The notes below the pieces were generated by a model, which was not told where the DNA came from, made no database searches, and was given only the letters and a program-made list of their open reading frames with translations. Positions 1 through 11,790 of a stretch of 64,000 bases of DNA are shown here, piece after piece. Source of the stretch: Eulemur rufifrons (taxonomy: Eukaryota; Chordata; Mammalia; Primates; Lemuridae). The position numbers were made by a program, and so were the translations under genes. Location of the stretch: positions 246,812,843 through 246,876,842 of the forward strand of contig NC_090989.1 in assembly GCF_041146395.1 (NCBI RefSeq), in the 5' to 3' direction. The first letter of the stretch is position 1. Every line of letters begins with the position of its first letter.

Positions 1-144
1 TTATGGTCTGGGAGTCATAGAAGCAGGTGCTCCTGGATTGGAGTCACCACTTTCTCTGAGCTCATTCCATAGGAGGGGTGGAGTTCGGAGAAATAGTTCA
101 CATCACTGAATCCAGTTGCTTGGGTAGGGATTAAGAATTGCTAC

Positions 145-148
<4 letters not shown>

Positions 149-179
<31 letters not shown>
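149..179. repeat. (TG)n microsatellite
   Basis: An uninterrupted TG dinucleotide run of about 15 units. It is likely length-polymorphic. No gene is associated with it. Confidence 0.95.
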
Positions 180-182
<3 letters not shown>

Positions 183-1317
183 ATAACATACAGTGAAGAG
201 ATTTTGATGGAATGGGGAGAGAGGACACCACCAAGCCTCTTAAAATATAGCTTCACAGATACCATCTATTGAATGGTACCTAGCTGGCTTGAATAATTAT
301 GAACAATTTATTTCTTTTTCTCCAGAAGTTCATATTGGTTCTCTAAAGCCTTAAAACACTCTGAAGAGGTATTGATACCTAATTAGAAGGGTAGGAAAAC
401 TGATACACAGAGAGGGCTGGAGACCTTCTTTGTCACTGATTTCTTTGATGACGCCTAATAGCCAAGTCAGAAGACTCACTCATTTCAGAGATGACATGCA
501 GCAAATAATATCCAAGGAAGAACTATCTTTTATATTTTGGCCATCTTAGGAAGTGCAGACCCTAAAACACATGCACCAAATCTCAAACAGGACAAACAAA
601 AGGAAATGTTTCATAAGTGTCTGAGAGAGGAATAGTACAGATCGATTTTGCAAGACCTGACAAGTAGGCATGCTCGCTGTGACACATCATTTTCCCAGAA
701 AAATGTTGATTCGAGAGATACTTGGTAGAGTGCAGGAGGCAAAGTCTGTGGCTTACAATGAAATCAGATGAACATTCAGGCTCGAAAGGTTTAATGAGAT
801 CTTTAGAATGTCTTTCTTTGCTTTGGGCATAGTGTTGCTCAAAATTATCTTCAGCTGTTTGCTGATACATGCAGGTCTTTGTTAATTCTGGGTAGCTGGC
901 ATCAAGGCAAATTAGGAAACTGAATTGCTCTAGTAATTTAACATTCTGGCCAACAGTTAGACACCTGCTTTCTCCCAACATTAGGATCACCCCTCTCGCT
1001 CTCTCTCACATACACAAAAACACATCTCCCTCATCTCCCTCTCTTTCAGTCTTCTCTTTCTCTTGCAGGTTTTCTTCTGGGATGTCCATACGAAACAAAG
1101 ACTTTGGAAGGACAACGTTTGCTTGACTTTGACAAGCAGACACCTTGAAAAAAATGTGTAGTAATATATTTTGTAGATGTTTCAGTGTCTAATTACAGAC
1201 CAGGGAAAGGAAATAGATCAAGCTGACCTTCTCAGCTATGGAACTGGCTATCCTAGAAGACAGGTAGTTCCCCCATCACTGGAAGCTCAAACAGAAAAGG
1301 TGAAGCATAGTTATTGA
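180..1317. other. Intergenic DNA, no gene seen
   Basis: The longest open frame here (583-990, minus, 135 codons) has no recognisable domain or splice context and reads as chance. A CT-rich patch lies near 990-1070. No repeat family is recognised. Confidence 0.5.
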
Positions 1318-1545
1318 CAGCATAGATTTTGGAGACAAGCTGCCTAGTTTGAAACTTTGACTCCATAGTGCATGGGATATATGACTTGGACAAGTTGTTC
1401 ATTTCAGGAAATTCAACTCTTTTACTTGTAAAATAGGAATAGCAATATCTATTTCACATGGTAATTGTGAATATTAAATAAAATAAATACAGATTTTTAT
1501 AAAGTAGCTCATAGTAAGCACTTAAACAGTAATTGTCAGGACCAT
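1318..1545 (+). repeat. MIR SINE, forward
   Basis: The order of blocks matches MIR: a 'tggagacaagctgcctagtt' start, a degenerate 'gacttggacaagttgttcatt' core, a 'tgtaaaataggaatagcaat' stretch, and a 'catagtaagcacttaaacag' end. It is old and diverged. Confidence 0.7.
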
Positions 1546-1594
1546 TGATTACAGATATTATATATGAATATAATACAGTTTAAAAAAATGTATA

Positions 1595-1890
1595 TTCTCC
1601 TGTTGATAGCCACCTGGACTGTTTCCAGTTTTTGGCTAGTATGATAAATCTATGATTTTTCTTCTGTAAGATGTTTTGTGGACATAAGATTTCATGTCTT
1701 TTTGGTATATGTATAGAGTTTATATGAGTTCCAGTTGTTGCACATTCTTTTCAACAATTGGAATTTTTAGTCTTTTTAATTTTAGCCATTCTGGTGGGTG
1801 TGAAGTAGTATCTCATTGTGATTTTACTATATAATTATAAGAAAAATGATTATGTTGAGTACTTTTTCATGTGTTTATTGGTCAATCATG
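1595..1890 (-). mobile_element. L1 fragment, antisense (ORF2 3' part)
   Basis: Antisense L1 blocks are visible: 'ggactgtttccagtttttgg', then 'agccattctggtgggtgtga' and 'gtatctcattgtgattttac', in the order expected of the end of L1 ORF2 read backwards. It is truncated and frame-broken, an old L1M-type copy. Confidence 0.65.
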
Positions 1891-3199
1891 GAGAAAAAAC
1901 AAAATTGTATGAAATACTCAACCCAAGAGAAGACAGGAAAATAGGGAAAAAGGAATTAAAAACATGGGTGAAGTAGACAACAAATAACAAGGTACTATAT
2001 TTAAGCCCAATGATATTGATAATTATTAAATGTTCATAATCAAAACATTCCAATTAAAAGACAGAGATTGTGAGATTAGACAGAAAATGTCCAACAATAT
2101 GTATTTTACAAGAAACCTATTTAATCCCCATGATACTATGTTATATTTTTTACTTTAAACAGTCATATATATTTTAAAGAAAAAGGGAAAAAAATGATTT
2201 CTATTGATAAGCTAAAGTTTCTCATTTTAATGAAGTCTAATGTGTCATTTTTTTCTTTTATGCCTATTATTTCCTGTGTTCTGTTGAAGAAGCACTTTTC
2301 TATCTCCAAGTGGTACAAACCTATTCGAGGGGAAGCCACACTTTCTGATTTTTAAGTCCAGTGCTACTGTCACTACGCCATGGTGGAATTCTGCAGGTGG
2401 GAGCACTATGTTCCCTGTCAAGCACTATACCAATAAAGAAAATGTGCAGTTCTTCTTAGGAACCTTATAACTTCCAGTCAACGGCCACCAGGAGGCTAGG
2501 CGTTGTGCTGTCAGCAGCTGGGCATCCCTGCCCTGGGAGGCTTCCAGTCCAGGTGTCTGGCATCGACGAATGCCTGTAGCCATTGTTCCTGCCAGAAGAG
2601 AGTCTCCCACGGCAGGTGCTAAGACCATTTGGCTCTCTCTCCATTCTAGCCCTGCTCCCCACAGCCTCTACCATTTCATCAGACAATTGGTAGAACATAG
2701 CGTGTGTATAATAAATGTGTAAACACAAGTTTGGGTTGGTGTGCCTCCACCGAGGGACCAGGCGGGAGCTGGACCTGGAGGTGGGAAATGAAGGGTAGGA
2801 AAAAGAGAAGGTAAATGGGAAACCAGCTCTTCTAAGTCAGTGTGGCTTTAGAGTGGATTGGATTCACAGTGCATTGTCTGGCTTTCTAAATTACAGCTTA
2901 ACAGAAGTGAGTTTAATTTTTTTTTCTAATTTAGCAGTGTCTTTGTTTAAAACAAATCTTACACAGAACACTATTACTACAAAAGATAAAATCTTACCTG
3001 CTCTGTAAAAGCAGGTAGATGGCCTAGCCTAGAGGCCTACTGCTTACCCTTGGTGGCAGGCTTGAACACAGTCTAAAATAGCAAAGATTATTTATTGACA
3101 AGCCTGGAAAAGAAATCACATGAGTCTACACTGATCTATGTTCACTTAGCTGATGAGCCACCATAAAACAAGCACTATATTCCTAAAACTTGACAGAAA
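1891..3199. other. Intergenic DNA with one GC-richer patch
   Basis: Mostly AT-rich unique sequence. About 2470-2780 is clearly richer in G+C, with several CpGs, and carries two overlapping minus-strand open frames (67 and 87 codons) without recognisable domains. I cannot assign it to a repeat or gene. Confidence 0.4.
2325..2388 (-). repeat. Possible short MIR fragment, antisense
   Basis: The segment 'aagtccagtgctactgtcac' followed by 'tacgcca' resembles the reverse complement of the MIR 5' end. It is short, so the call is tentative. Confidence 0.35.
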
Positions 3200-3735
3200 A
3201 TATTGATAAATTTACCTCTATGAAAGTTTAAAATTGTGTAATGGAAAAAAAAAAAGTTAAAAGATAATAACAATTGAGGAAAACAAATTTCCAACACATA
3301 GGCAAAGGACTAACTCCCTTGGCTTACTAAATGCTCATACAAATCAGTAATAAAAAGATGAGCAACCTTATAAAAACAGGGAAAAGCACATAAAAGGCAG
3401 TTTATAGAAACAAGAAATGTAAATAGTTTAAAAATACCAAACAAATATGAAATGAAGCTCAACTTCATTCATAATTAAGGATATGCAAATCAAAGCAACA
3501 GTGAGATATCATTCCCCCTCCTCCCTGTCAGATGAGAAAGTATTAAAATGTTTAATGATATCCAGAGCTGGTGTCAAAAGGATGGAGAATGGAAATCCTC
3601 ATCCTTTGTTGCTGGGAGATTATTGGTGCACCCTTTCTGGAGAAAAATTTAGCAATATCTATGAAGATAAAAATGATCTAGTGGTCCCTTTAGGTATACA
3701 CTTTATGGATATACTTGCAAAAAATTTGGATGACA
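3200..3735 (+). mobile_element. L1 3' fragment, sense (L1M-type)
   Basis: L1 blocks appear in sense order: 'tatgcaaatcaaagcaacag', 'gagatatcattc', 'ggtgtcaaaaggatggagaa', 'tgttgctgggagattattgg', 'ggagaaaaatttagcaatat', then the degenerate 'gtatacactttatggatata'. It is old and has no intact ORF. An open frame at 3483-3791 is a by-product of this element. Confidence 0.7.
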
Positions 3736-4919
3736 TGTCTTTCAGGAGAGAGTGGGAATCTTTTCTTCTCCTGATGCTTTCTCCTATGTGAAGGGACCCC
3801 TGTCAACATAAGACTCTGGCCTTTCCATGTTTCCTCATTTACTCTTCCCAAGCGCAAGTGGAGTGACCCATCTGATTTGTGAGCTTGGAAGGAGAAACAG
3901 ACGTGTATTTCTGCTTCCACCTTTTCCCTTCTTTCGAAAGCTGTCTCCCTGTAGGCAGCAAATACTCCCCTCTGCTGCTCCATGCTGTACTGTGTGTGTG
4001 TGTGTGCATGTAGGGGAGTAACTCTTACTGGGTGGGTGTTCTGATTTTGGGTTGAATTATTAGGAAGTTCTGTTGCAGATTTAAGCCACAGCCTCCGCTA
4101 TCAGCTTTATAGTATCGAAAGTAGCATTTTGGCTTTTTTTTATGCCTTAGTCTTTCTTGTCTCTATCTTTGTCTTATTGGGATGGGAAAAGGAGGGGAAA
4201 CAGAAAGAATGAGCCTTGAGAAATATAAAGGAATGGAATTTCAGTTGCAAAAGGAACTATAAAGGTTTTTGCCTTGGCAGATTAATATCAACTTATATTG
4301 GGTAATGGGCTGTTTGTCTAGAGTTCTGCCCTGTTTTAACTGCTGCAACTGGAATTAATAAGTTTTAAGCCTTATTTCACATGCTATTTTAACTTTGCCA
4401 AGCTGAACCAGCTGTGGCATCTTTGTCCACAGGCTAATGGTTATTTTTATATAGGCTACACCAGCCTTATGCAAACAAGCACGGCCATAGGGAAGACATG
4501 GGCCTCCACAGACAGGCCGGCCTCAACAAGAACAAACACCCCTATAGCCCCTGCGCTCCAGAGAGCTAGTTTTGCACAAGAGGGATCATCTTTGTAATCA
4601 ACCTTGAATGTCTTATAGCCAAGATCAATTGAGCACCTACTTGCATGTTAGTGATTTGAAAAGCTGTAGGACAAAAATACAGAGGTCTTGGTTGTTAAGC
4701 AGATAATAAATTAACACACACCACAAACACTAGTTCCCTCAGTTATTTTTGTGTCTGAGATAGAGCTAGAAATAGAACCTAATCTCCAATATCCCTCATC
4801 GTCTCTTCTGATGAGGGTACTCCTTCCTCTTCCATTATCTATGCCTAGGCCTTGTCAGAACTAACAACGGTGAGACGAGGCTCTGATCATTCTGTGTCGG
4901 TCCCTTTGCGGTGGGTGTG
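3736..4919. other. Intergenic DNA, no gene seen
   Basis: Unique-looking sequence with a short TG run near 3990-4005. The stretch 4628-4720 ('ttgagcacctacttgcatgt') resembles a common ancient repeat also seen near 11.7 and 43.6 kb, but too weakly to classify. Confidence 0.45.
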
Positions 4920-5130
4920 CATCACTCTGCTGGAGCCTCCTCGCCCACCCCTGCCTACCAAGTCCTCTCGTATTCTTCAAGGCCCACGTGGTATCCTACC
5001 TCCTCCTTGAAGTCATTCTTGATTGTTTACACCTGTATTCTTCTGTGAGCTCAGAACTTCATAACAAAGGGTCTTATATTCCCCAGTATCTCTAATGTGC
5101 TTGCTTTAATTTATTATAGACCCAAAATGC
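4920..5130 (+). repeat. L2 LINE fragment
   Basis: The pattern 'cttcaaggcccacgtggtat' and 'cctcctccttgaagtcattc' followed by 'ttgattg' matches the conserved L2 3' block. It is diverged, and its ends are vague. Confidence 0.5.
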
Positions 5131-5429
5131 CATGGGGGCAGTATTCTACTTCGTGCCTCTCAACCTCGTCTCCTCCATCATCAAATCGCAGAGCTTTGTA
5201 GCTCTAAGAGTACTCTATGATCATGGGGTAGTTTACAATTTCATCATTGAGTGGATTATGAATCAATGATCTTTGACTAATATTTAAAAAGTAAAAACAA
5301 ATATTTAATTTCACTTGCCCTCACCAGGAATGATTTTTGTTTCCCTATACTTCATGACTCATCATTCTTTGGTCCCTGATCTCATGGCAGTTCTATATTG
5401 TAGGGAACACTATGAATTCTGCTTTTTCC

Positions 5430-5660
5430 CCCTTAACATATCGTTGTGAATAAGTCCATGCATCTATATGATCTTTGAAATTATCATCTTTATTGGTTGC
5501 ATAATTTTCTAGCTTGCCAATAGACCATAACTAATGTGTCATTCCCTTATTTTGGGGCATAAAGATTATTTTCAGTTTCTTACCACAACGCTACAATTAG
5601 CATTTTCAAATATGTAGCTTTTTAACTTTGTTATATTCTGAGAATGAACTCCTAGGGTCT
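5430..5660 (-). mobile_element. L1-like fragment, antisense
   Basis: 'aagattattttcagtttctt', 'acgctacaattagcattttc' and 'gaatgaactcctagggtctt' parallel the antisense 3' part of old L1/HAL1 ('gtttccagtttttt', 'aatgctgcaatgaacat', 'ataaatacctaggagtg'). It is heavily diverged. Confidence 0.45.
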
Positions 5661-7519
5661 TATCTGCTTCATAATAGATGTTCAATAAATAAATGCCATT
5701 GATTCTGTCCCCAAACATTTTTGAGTAATTTTATGGGTTGAATCATTATACAAGTTCCTCATTTTTCTTTGGATGACAACCAAGGCTACAAAGAATGCTT
5801 ATATTTACAAAGAAATTTTCTCCTCATCTCTAATTTCCAACTTTGGGAAATGTGGAGGCACTGGAATCAAAGTCTGCCAAGATGTGGGCTTTTCCCTTTG
5901 GAATCTCTGGGTTCCAGATGCAACAGTAACAAAACCACCCACATTTGACTTTGGTTTGTGAGGATAAAACTTTCATGCAGAAAATCCCATTACCCAAATG
6001 GCATTGTCTCTAGACACATGGACAGCACAACAATGTGTCCAGGGAAATATGTATTGGTTCCTCTCATGTCTCTATTGGCAGTTCAGATTCTGTTGTCTAT
6101 TAAAAATGCAGGAAATTTTGCTGGAATTTATCATGGGCTTACCAGCCTACCCTCCTTTACAGAAATAATCACAAACTATAAAACATGCAGGGATTGAAAC
6201 AGAGTGTGTGATATTCATATAAAGATGCTCGTGATTTAAGAGACAGAAATGTAATTATGTGCTGCTGAGGTTCTTGTCCTTGCTTTTGCAAGGGCACAGT
6301 AAACATAAAGTCCCCGTACCCTGGGCAGGGCGAAGTGTTGCTATGACTTGAGATCTCAAGAACCAAACCCGAAAACCACCTCTCCTGACATAGCATTTTG
6401 TGAACTGCCATAAATTGATTTGAGTTTATTTTACATCCACGTTGCTGAATCGGTGAATAATTGAACCAAGCATCTACCTCAGAACTCATCCAGAGGTAGC
6501 ATGCTATCTCTTGTTCTACATATCCAGGGTCTCTGGGTAATGTCTCTTTCACCTTTTGTTCTGTCATGAATCCACCTCGATATTCAACAAGTTATGGACT
6601 AAAGGGGAAAGTTCACCACCAGCAACATATTCAACATAAGTAGAAAGCGAAAGGAAGAGGGAAGAGAAGTAAGCAAGGGAACCCAGGTGGATGCACTGGC
6701 TTGTTTCTGCAGCAAGTCATGAGGCCGTAACCAGTAATTACTGGGTGTGTGCCTGTTACTGATCTTTCCACATACCCCCTTTCTCTATCCAGCATCTCAG
6801 ATGGTCAAGGTTCTCTGACTGGTTTGGTAATGTAAATATTTATTTCAGAGAAGGCAAAGTTTGTGGTGGTTCTGCCTATGTGTAGTTTGAGAGAATCTGC
6901 CCTTAAGGTGAACAGAGTGAATCTGGAGGTGGTTGAGAGTATCCTCCGGGTTCAAACTCCTTGTGGCCAACAGCAACATTTCCTGTTATTGTCAATCGCC
7001 CAAGTCAATCCTCTGACCCTCTTTTTTGCATAAGGCATATGCTCCCCAAATGTCCATTGTGCAACTCAGCTATCATTTAGTGGAAGTATTGTCTGTGCTG
7101 TAGTAGGAATGTTCTTCCCATTAATAGAAAATAATCTTTATACCCCAAAATAAAATGTGCTGTGGCCTGGCAGAGTGCTAAGTATGAGATCAAGAAGCAA
7201 ACATTTTGAGCGCAGACCATTAAATGTAGTACTAAGAGGTACCTCCACTGCTGGGTTCCCAGGTGTGGTATTCTGGCTGTGGGTGAAAAGACATGATACA
7301 CTGGCCATTCACTCAGGTATAGATATAGATATCATGCCAACTCTGTATTTTCTCCCAGCTGGGACCATATCAATTTTTAATGATCTCCTTTAATATTCTT
7401 TGATATTAAAGGTACTTTTGGATGATAAGATATACAGTAAGACCAGTGATCACCTCTGGCTTCAAACAGAGTTTGGGATGGAGAGCCTGGTTGTTACAGA
7501 AGCTTCCCTAAAGAATTTG
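5661..7519. other. Intergenic DNA, no gene seen
   Basis: Several overlapping short open frames (62-132 codons on both strands) show no homology I recognise and no shared reading context. No repeat is recognised with confidence. Confidence 0.5.
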
Positions 7520-7850
7520 CAATTGAACTGAGAGCTAAGGCGTAGAGAACACATTTCCTAGATGAAGGGAGGAAGCAGCAAGTGTGTCCCAAGCAGACGG
7601 AATAGAATATGTACAGAGCTCGTGGTGGGAGGAAGAACAGTATGTTTGAGAAACTTAATGTGAATAACAATATGATGAAGCACAGAGACTGAGGGGAAGA
7701 GAAGTATGAAATGGGGGTAGAGATATAGGCAGAGGCCAGAGCATATAGGACCTTATAGACCATATTAGGTATTTTTGGTATTTACCCTAAGAATGACAGG
7801 AAGCCATAAAAATGGCTTAAATGCTTGTGGGGAGTGCAAAAAGGGAAAAA
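7520..7850 (+). repeat. Ancient interspersed repeat, copy A
   Basis: The sequence follows a widespread old mammalian repeat: a 'gcatgtgcaaagg'-like block, 'ataggaccttatagaccata', then 'ccctaagaatgacaggaagc' and 'cataaaaatggctt'. The same family occurs again at 35650-36010. I recognise the pattern but not the family name with certainty. Confidence 0.5.
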
Positions 7851-8224
7851 AACTTTTCCCATTTAAGATTTGTTTCTTTTACTCCAGCTATGGCATGGAG
7901 AACACGTTGTAAAGTTTCCAAAAAGATGTAGGAAGACTAGTTTAGGGGCCATAGCAATAGTATGAGAAAAACATGGTGGTAGATTGGTGGCAGTGAAGAT
8001 GGGGAGCAGTATATAGAATTTAAGAGATTTTCAGGATGTAATTGGAGACATAGAACTAGACACAGGGCTTTTGTTAAATACTTAAGATGTGAATAGATAT
8101 TTTGCTGAAAAAGAATAGCATGGGAAAAAATCCTGCCCATTGTCTCCCTTACTTAGAAATTTATGTACTGCATTATACTGCATGGTCTGTGAGAAGTCTT
8201 AAAATGAGGAAACTTGCTCAATTT

Positions 8225-8665
8225 TGTTTAAGCCAGTTTCCTCCACAAGAGGGTTTCATGATTTAGCCTCTGCCTGGCAATCTTGTCACCTGCTAGTCTC
8301 CCAACTTGCTGTCCCTCTCTCCACTCTCCTGAACTATTTCTTTAAAATGCTGGACCCTTCTTTTCTCATATCTTCGGAGCAGGATGTTCCTTTAGCCTGG
8401 AATATCCTTTTCCCACCCACTTTTCTTAAGACTGTCTCCAGCTGGAAATCACTCATGCCAGAAATACTTCCTTGCACTGCTCAGGCTTTGTGTGAGGCTT
8501 CTATATTTATCTGCTCTCTTGTCCTGCGCTCACGATACCCTAATTCCCTGGTTGCTTGCCCTCTCACCCATTGGACTGCAAGCAACTTGAAGCAAGGAAT
8601 GTGCCTTCTTTAGAGCTGTCTCCCTAGCACCTAGCCCAGGGTTGACACATAGCACACACTTTGTA
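8225..8665 (+). repeat. L2 LINE 3' fragment
   Basis: L2 blocks occur in order: 'ctgcctggcaatcttgtcac', 'ggatgttcctttagcctgga', 'attggactgcaagcaacttg' plus 'aagcaaggaatgtg', and the end 'agcacctagcccagggttga' followed by 'cacatagcacac'. The 129-codon frame across it is a by-product. Confidence 0.7.
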
Positions 8666-10164
8666 CACAGCTGGGGAACCAATGGTGAATGTCCCTTCCT
8701 GTCACCTGGGTTGGGGAGGAGGGAAGGGGGCGATTGCTAGAGGTGCTGCATCAGGAGACTCTGGCCTTGGGAGATGCTACCTAATCAGAAAACTCTCTGG
8801 GCTGGCTGGTGCTGGAGCTTTATATTTCTATATTTAATTTCTGTCATTGTTATTCTGCACACAATTTGATATGTGCGTGGACTCACATACACATCCACAA
8901 AGATGCACACACATGCCCACACGATTTGCATTCCCCATTTTCACAGCTTTTACTTCCATCTTCTCCATCTGCCCCAGATTCCTTACGGACTCATGGTTGT
9001 TTTCACACTCTTCATGTTCATCTTGATCTCTCTTCCTCCCCTTATAACATTTCCTGTATTCGCTCCTCTGGGCCTTTTGGCCTTTCATTTTGTCTTTATT
9101 TCTGCAGCTTCTTTCCAGGCTGCTTAAAGCACCTCCCAACAGACTTTCAATAGAAATACAGAGGCTCACTTTGGCAGTGCAGATGTTACACAATGGCAAT
9201 GTTCAGTGCTTTTTTTTTCTACAGGGACTAGATGCATACAGTGTTTCACTGCTGATTCTTTGTAATAGTACTGCACAGGCAAAATGTTAATCAATTATAG
9301 CAGCAGAACTAATTAAAAGGCATGCATTATACATCTTGTGGACACATTCTTCATTAGCATAAATTCTTGCATTACACATTCATGTCAGAGGGAATTAAAA
9401 GGAGAAACTTAAAAATAAAAGGCGTACATACAGAGACCCAAATGCTTTGGTTTTCCCAGGACTTTTGCTGAGCGTGTGCCCTTGTGGATTCAGTAGTTCT
9501 TTTAATTTTTGTGTGTGATTTAAAAAGAAGAATATTATGTCCCATTTTTATACACTTTAAAAATCCAATCAGCCTTAAGATGATAAAGTTAATTCCACTC
9601 CTCCATCCCCCAAAGCTTAAATAATATTTAGTAAACAGGTTTCTAGAAATAGAAACAAACTTTTAATTTAGTTATTCCATAATATTTCCTAAGAGGTGTT
9701 TGATTATAAATGGCTCAATAACTCATCCCTCATATTAGCAATGATGTTGCTTTCAACTCTGTTCTTATTCCAGAGTTCAATGGCAAGACAGGCCAGGTGT
9801 CATGGGGAAAGGGCAGCCCATAATTCCCTTACGTTCCAACTCTTTCTTAAGAGGATACATTGATTCAGGATTTTTGTGATAGTTATGCTTAACAATACTG
9901 GGCCGTGAATTGTCTGTTTTCACAGAGTTCTCTTGTGCATTAGGAATCCTCATAACTTGCTCTACAAACACCTCCACATGGAAACCAGTTTGATAGATCA
10001 CAGAAGAGATGATAAGGAGATGGCCAAGCATCCTTTAGTTCCTGAGCCAGGTGATGTCATATTGGATTCTGCTTTTAACCATGGGTATTCACACTACTTC
10101 TTTTTAAATAATTTCTTGCCTCCTTCTGAAACAGGATTCAAGGCCTTGAAATGACTAGCTGCCT
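8666..10164. other. Intergenic DNA with a CNE-like core
   Basis: No repeat is recognised except a CA-rich patch at about 8875-8925. The part 9270-9400 is repeat-free and AT-rich, with homeodomain-type TAATTA at 9310-9315 and further AATTA cores, so it looks like a candidate conserved non-coding element. That is inference only. Confidence 0.4.
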
Positions 10165-10785
10165 ACACTATTCTAAGAGCTTTCCAACTCTTCTCTCTAC
10201 TTCCACTCTTGGCACATAACAGTACAAGTGAGCTTTGGAAAATGTAAATCAAGTCACATTGCATTCCTCCTGAAAGCCCTCCAATGCTTCCCATCGCCTA
10301 GAAGAAAATTTAAAGTCCTTTAAAGAGCCTGTCAGACTCTACTTGATTTGGCCCTTTCTTGAAATTTTCTTTCTTGCCACTGGCTGTCTTTCCCACTTTG
10401 CTCCAGTCATACTGCTGGCATTCTTGTTGTTTTTTGTACATATCAGGCTCACTTTCTTCCTAGGACCTTTGCACATGTCCTTATTTCTCAAAATCTCTTA
10501 CCCCAGCTGTAAGCATGATTTGCTCACTTAGTTCCTCTAGGTGTCTATTCAGGTGTCTCCTCTGACATATCCTATCTAGAACACCAGGTAGCACTTATGG
10601 CTGCCTGATACTGTATTGCATCTATATTTGCATATTTTCTCTCTTCTCTATCAAAATAGCAGCCCCTTTGTAGTTGGGAGTTTTGTCTGTCTAGTTCAGT
10701 GTTTTTATAGCACAGTCTAGAAGAGTGGCTGATGCATTGAAGGTATTCAGTATGTGTTTATTGAATAAAGGAATGAATGAATCTC
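10165..10785 (+). repeat. L2 LINE, long 3' segment
   Basis: This is the best L2 copy in the window. It shows 'aagccctccaatgcttccca', 'cctagaagaaaatttaaagt', 'cctaggacctttgcacatgt', 'aggtgtctattcaggtgtct' plus 'cctctgac', 'tagcacagtctagaagagtg', and the terminal 'attcagtatgtgtttattga' followed by 'ataaaggaatgaatgaat'. Confidence 0.82.
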
Positions 10786-11039
10786 CTTGCCTGAAGTGAG
10801 TGAGGAGTGGTGTTTAGATCTGACCAGTTACTAAACTCAAAAAACATGTAAGGCATATGCCTCTTCAATGCAAGAACTTGAGAGGAAAATACTTGAGAGG
10901 ATGATGAAAAATATTGCAAACAAAAGGTTCAGTATCATTGTGGGACAGTGATTTGGGTTCAGGTGGGATTCAGGTGTGTTTTATGTAAAAGGACAGAGTG
11001 ACAATGTTTATTATAGATGCTTTCATCAAAATCTAGACT

Positions 11040-11430
11040 AGTTCATGAGGGTTCCAGAAAAAGAGCCCTCTTGGACCCTGTAGGTCAAATTGTAAATTGG
11101 TATCTCTCTGGAGGTTAATTTATCACTATTTTCCAAAGTTCTCAAAAATTTGTATTAATTTAACCCAGCAACTCCATTTCTAGCAATTTAACTTAATGAA
11201 TTAATTATGAACGTGAGTAAAGATATAGTTCCAAAGATATCCAGTACGTGGTCATTTATAATAAGAAAAAAATCAGAAACAACCAAAATATTCAACAATA
11301 GGACTTTGGTTAGATAAATTACAGTACAATTAAACAGTGGAATTATGTATAGCCATTTTAGATGGAAAGAGTTTCAAATAAAATGCTAAGTGAAAAAGAA
11401 GTTTAGAAAACAATAATCACCCACTTTTAA
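11040..11430 (+). mobile_element. L1 3' fragment, sense (L1ME-type)
   Basis: Sense L1 3' region blocks: 'taacccagcaactccatttc' then 'tagcaattta', 'aaacaaccaaaatattcaac' then 'aataggactttggttagata', 'ggaattatgtatagccattt', and 'atgctaagtgaaaaagaagt'. It is old and non-coding. Confidence 0.7.
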
Positions 11431-11699
11431 TACATACACATATCAAAATAACTGTGCTCCTGTTGATTTAACCATCCAAATGTTAGCAATAATTATCCCT
11501 TCATGTTAGAGCTATTGAATATTTTAATTTTTCTGTTTTTCATATTTTTTTAGTGGTTCTATAATAAACATGTTATTTGTGTAATTAAAAATACATACCA
11601 ACAAACCATAAAAAGTGAACAATTTATTAAAGAGCCTCCTGCATATAAACTCTTACTCCTTGTCTGTGAATATGATTTGTTGTGATGTGTCTTGTCTTT

Positions 11700-11790
11700 T
11701 CAGGTCATGCACTCATTCATCTGGCACACACTTATTGAATGCCTACTGCATGCAGAGCTCTGTATTAGGCGCTCTGCCATTGTGGTAAGC
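11700..11790 (+). repeat. Ancient repeat fragment ('cacttattgaatgcctactg' type)
   Basis: The string 'cacttattgaatgcctactg' with 'catgcagagctctgtattag' and 'gcgct' fits a common old mammalian repeat motif (compare 43640 and 60780). It is short and unclassified. Confidence 0.4.

Noticed and set aside
583..990. 135-codon minus-strand open frame
   Set aside because: No recognisable domain, no conserved neighbours and no splice signals; consistent with chance in unique DNA.
3483..3791. 102-codon plus-strand open frame
   Set aside because: It falls in the non-coding 3' part of an old L1, and its translation is not ORF2 protein.
8809..9290. Several overlapping open frames on both strands (66-121 codons)
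   Set aside because: They overlap one another in different frames and read low-complexity Cys/Ser/His-rich peptides; none resembles a protein family.
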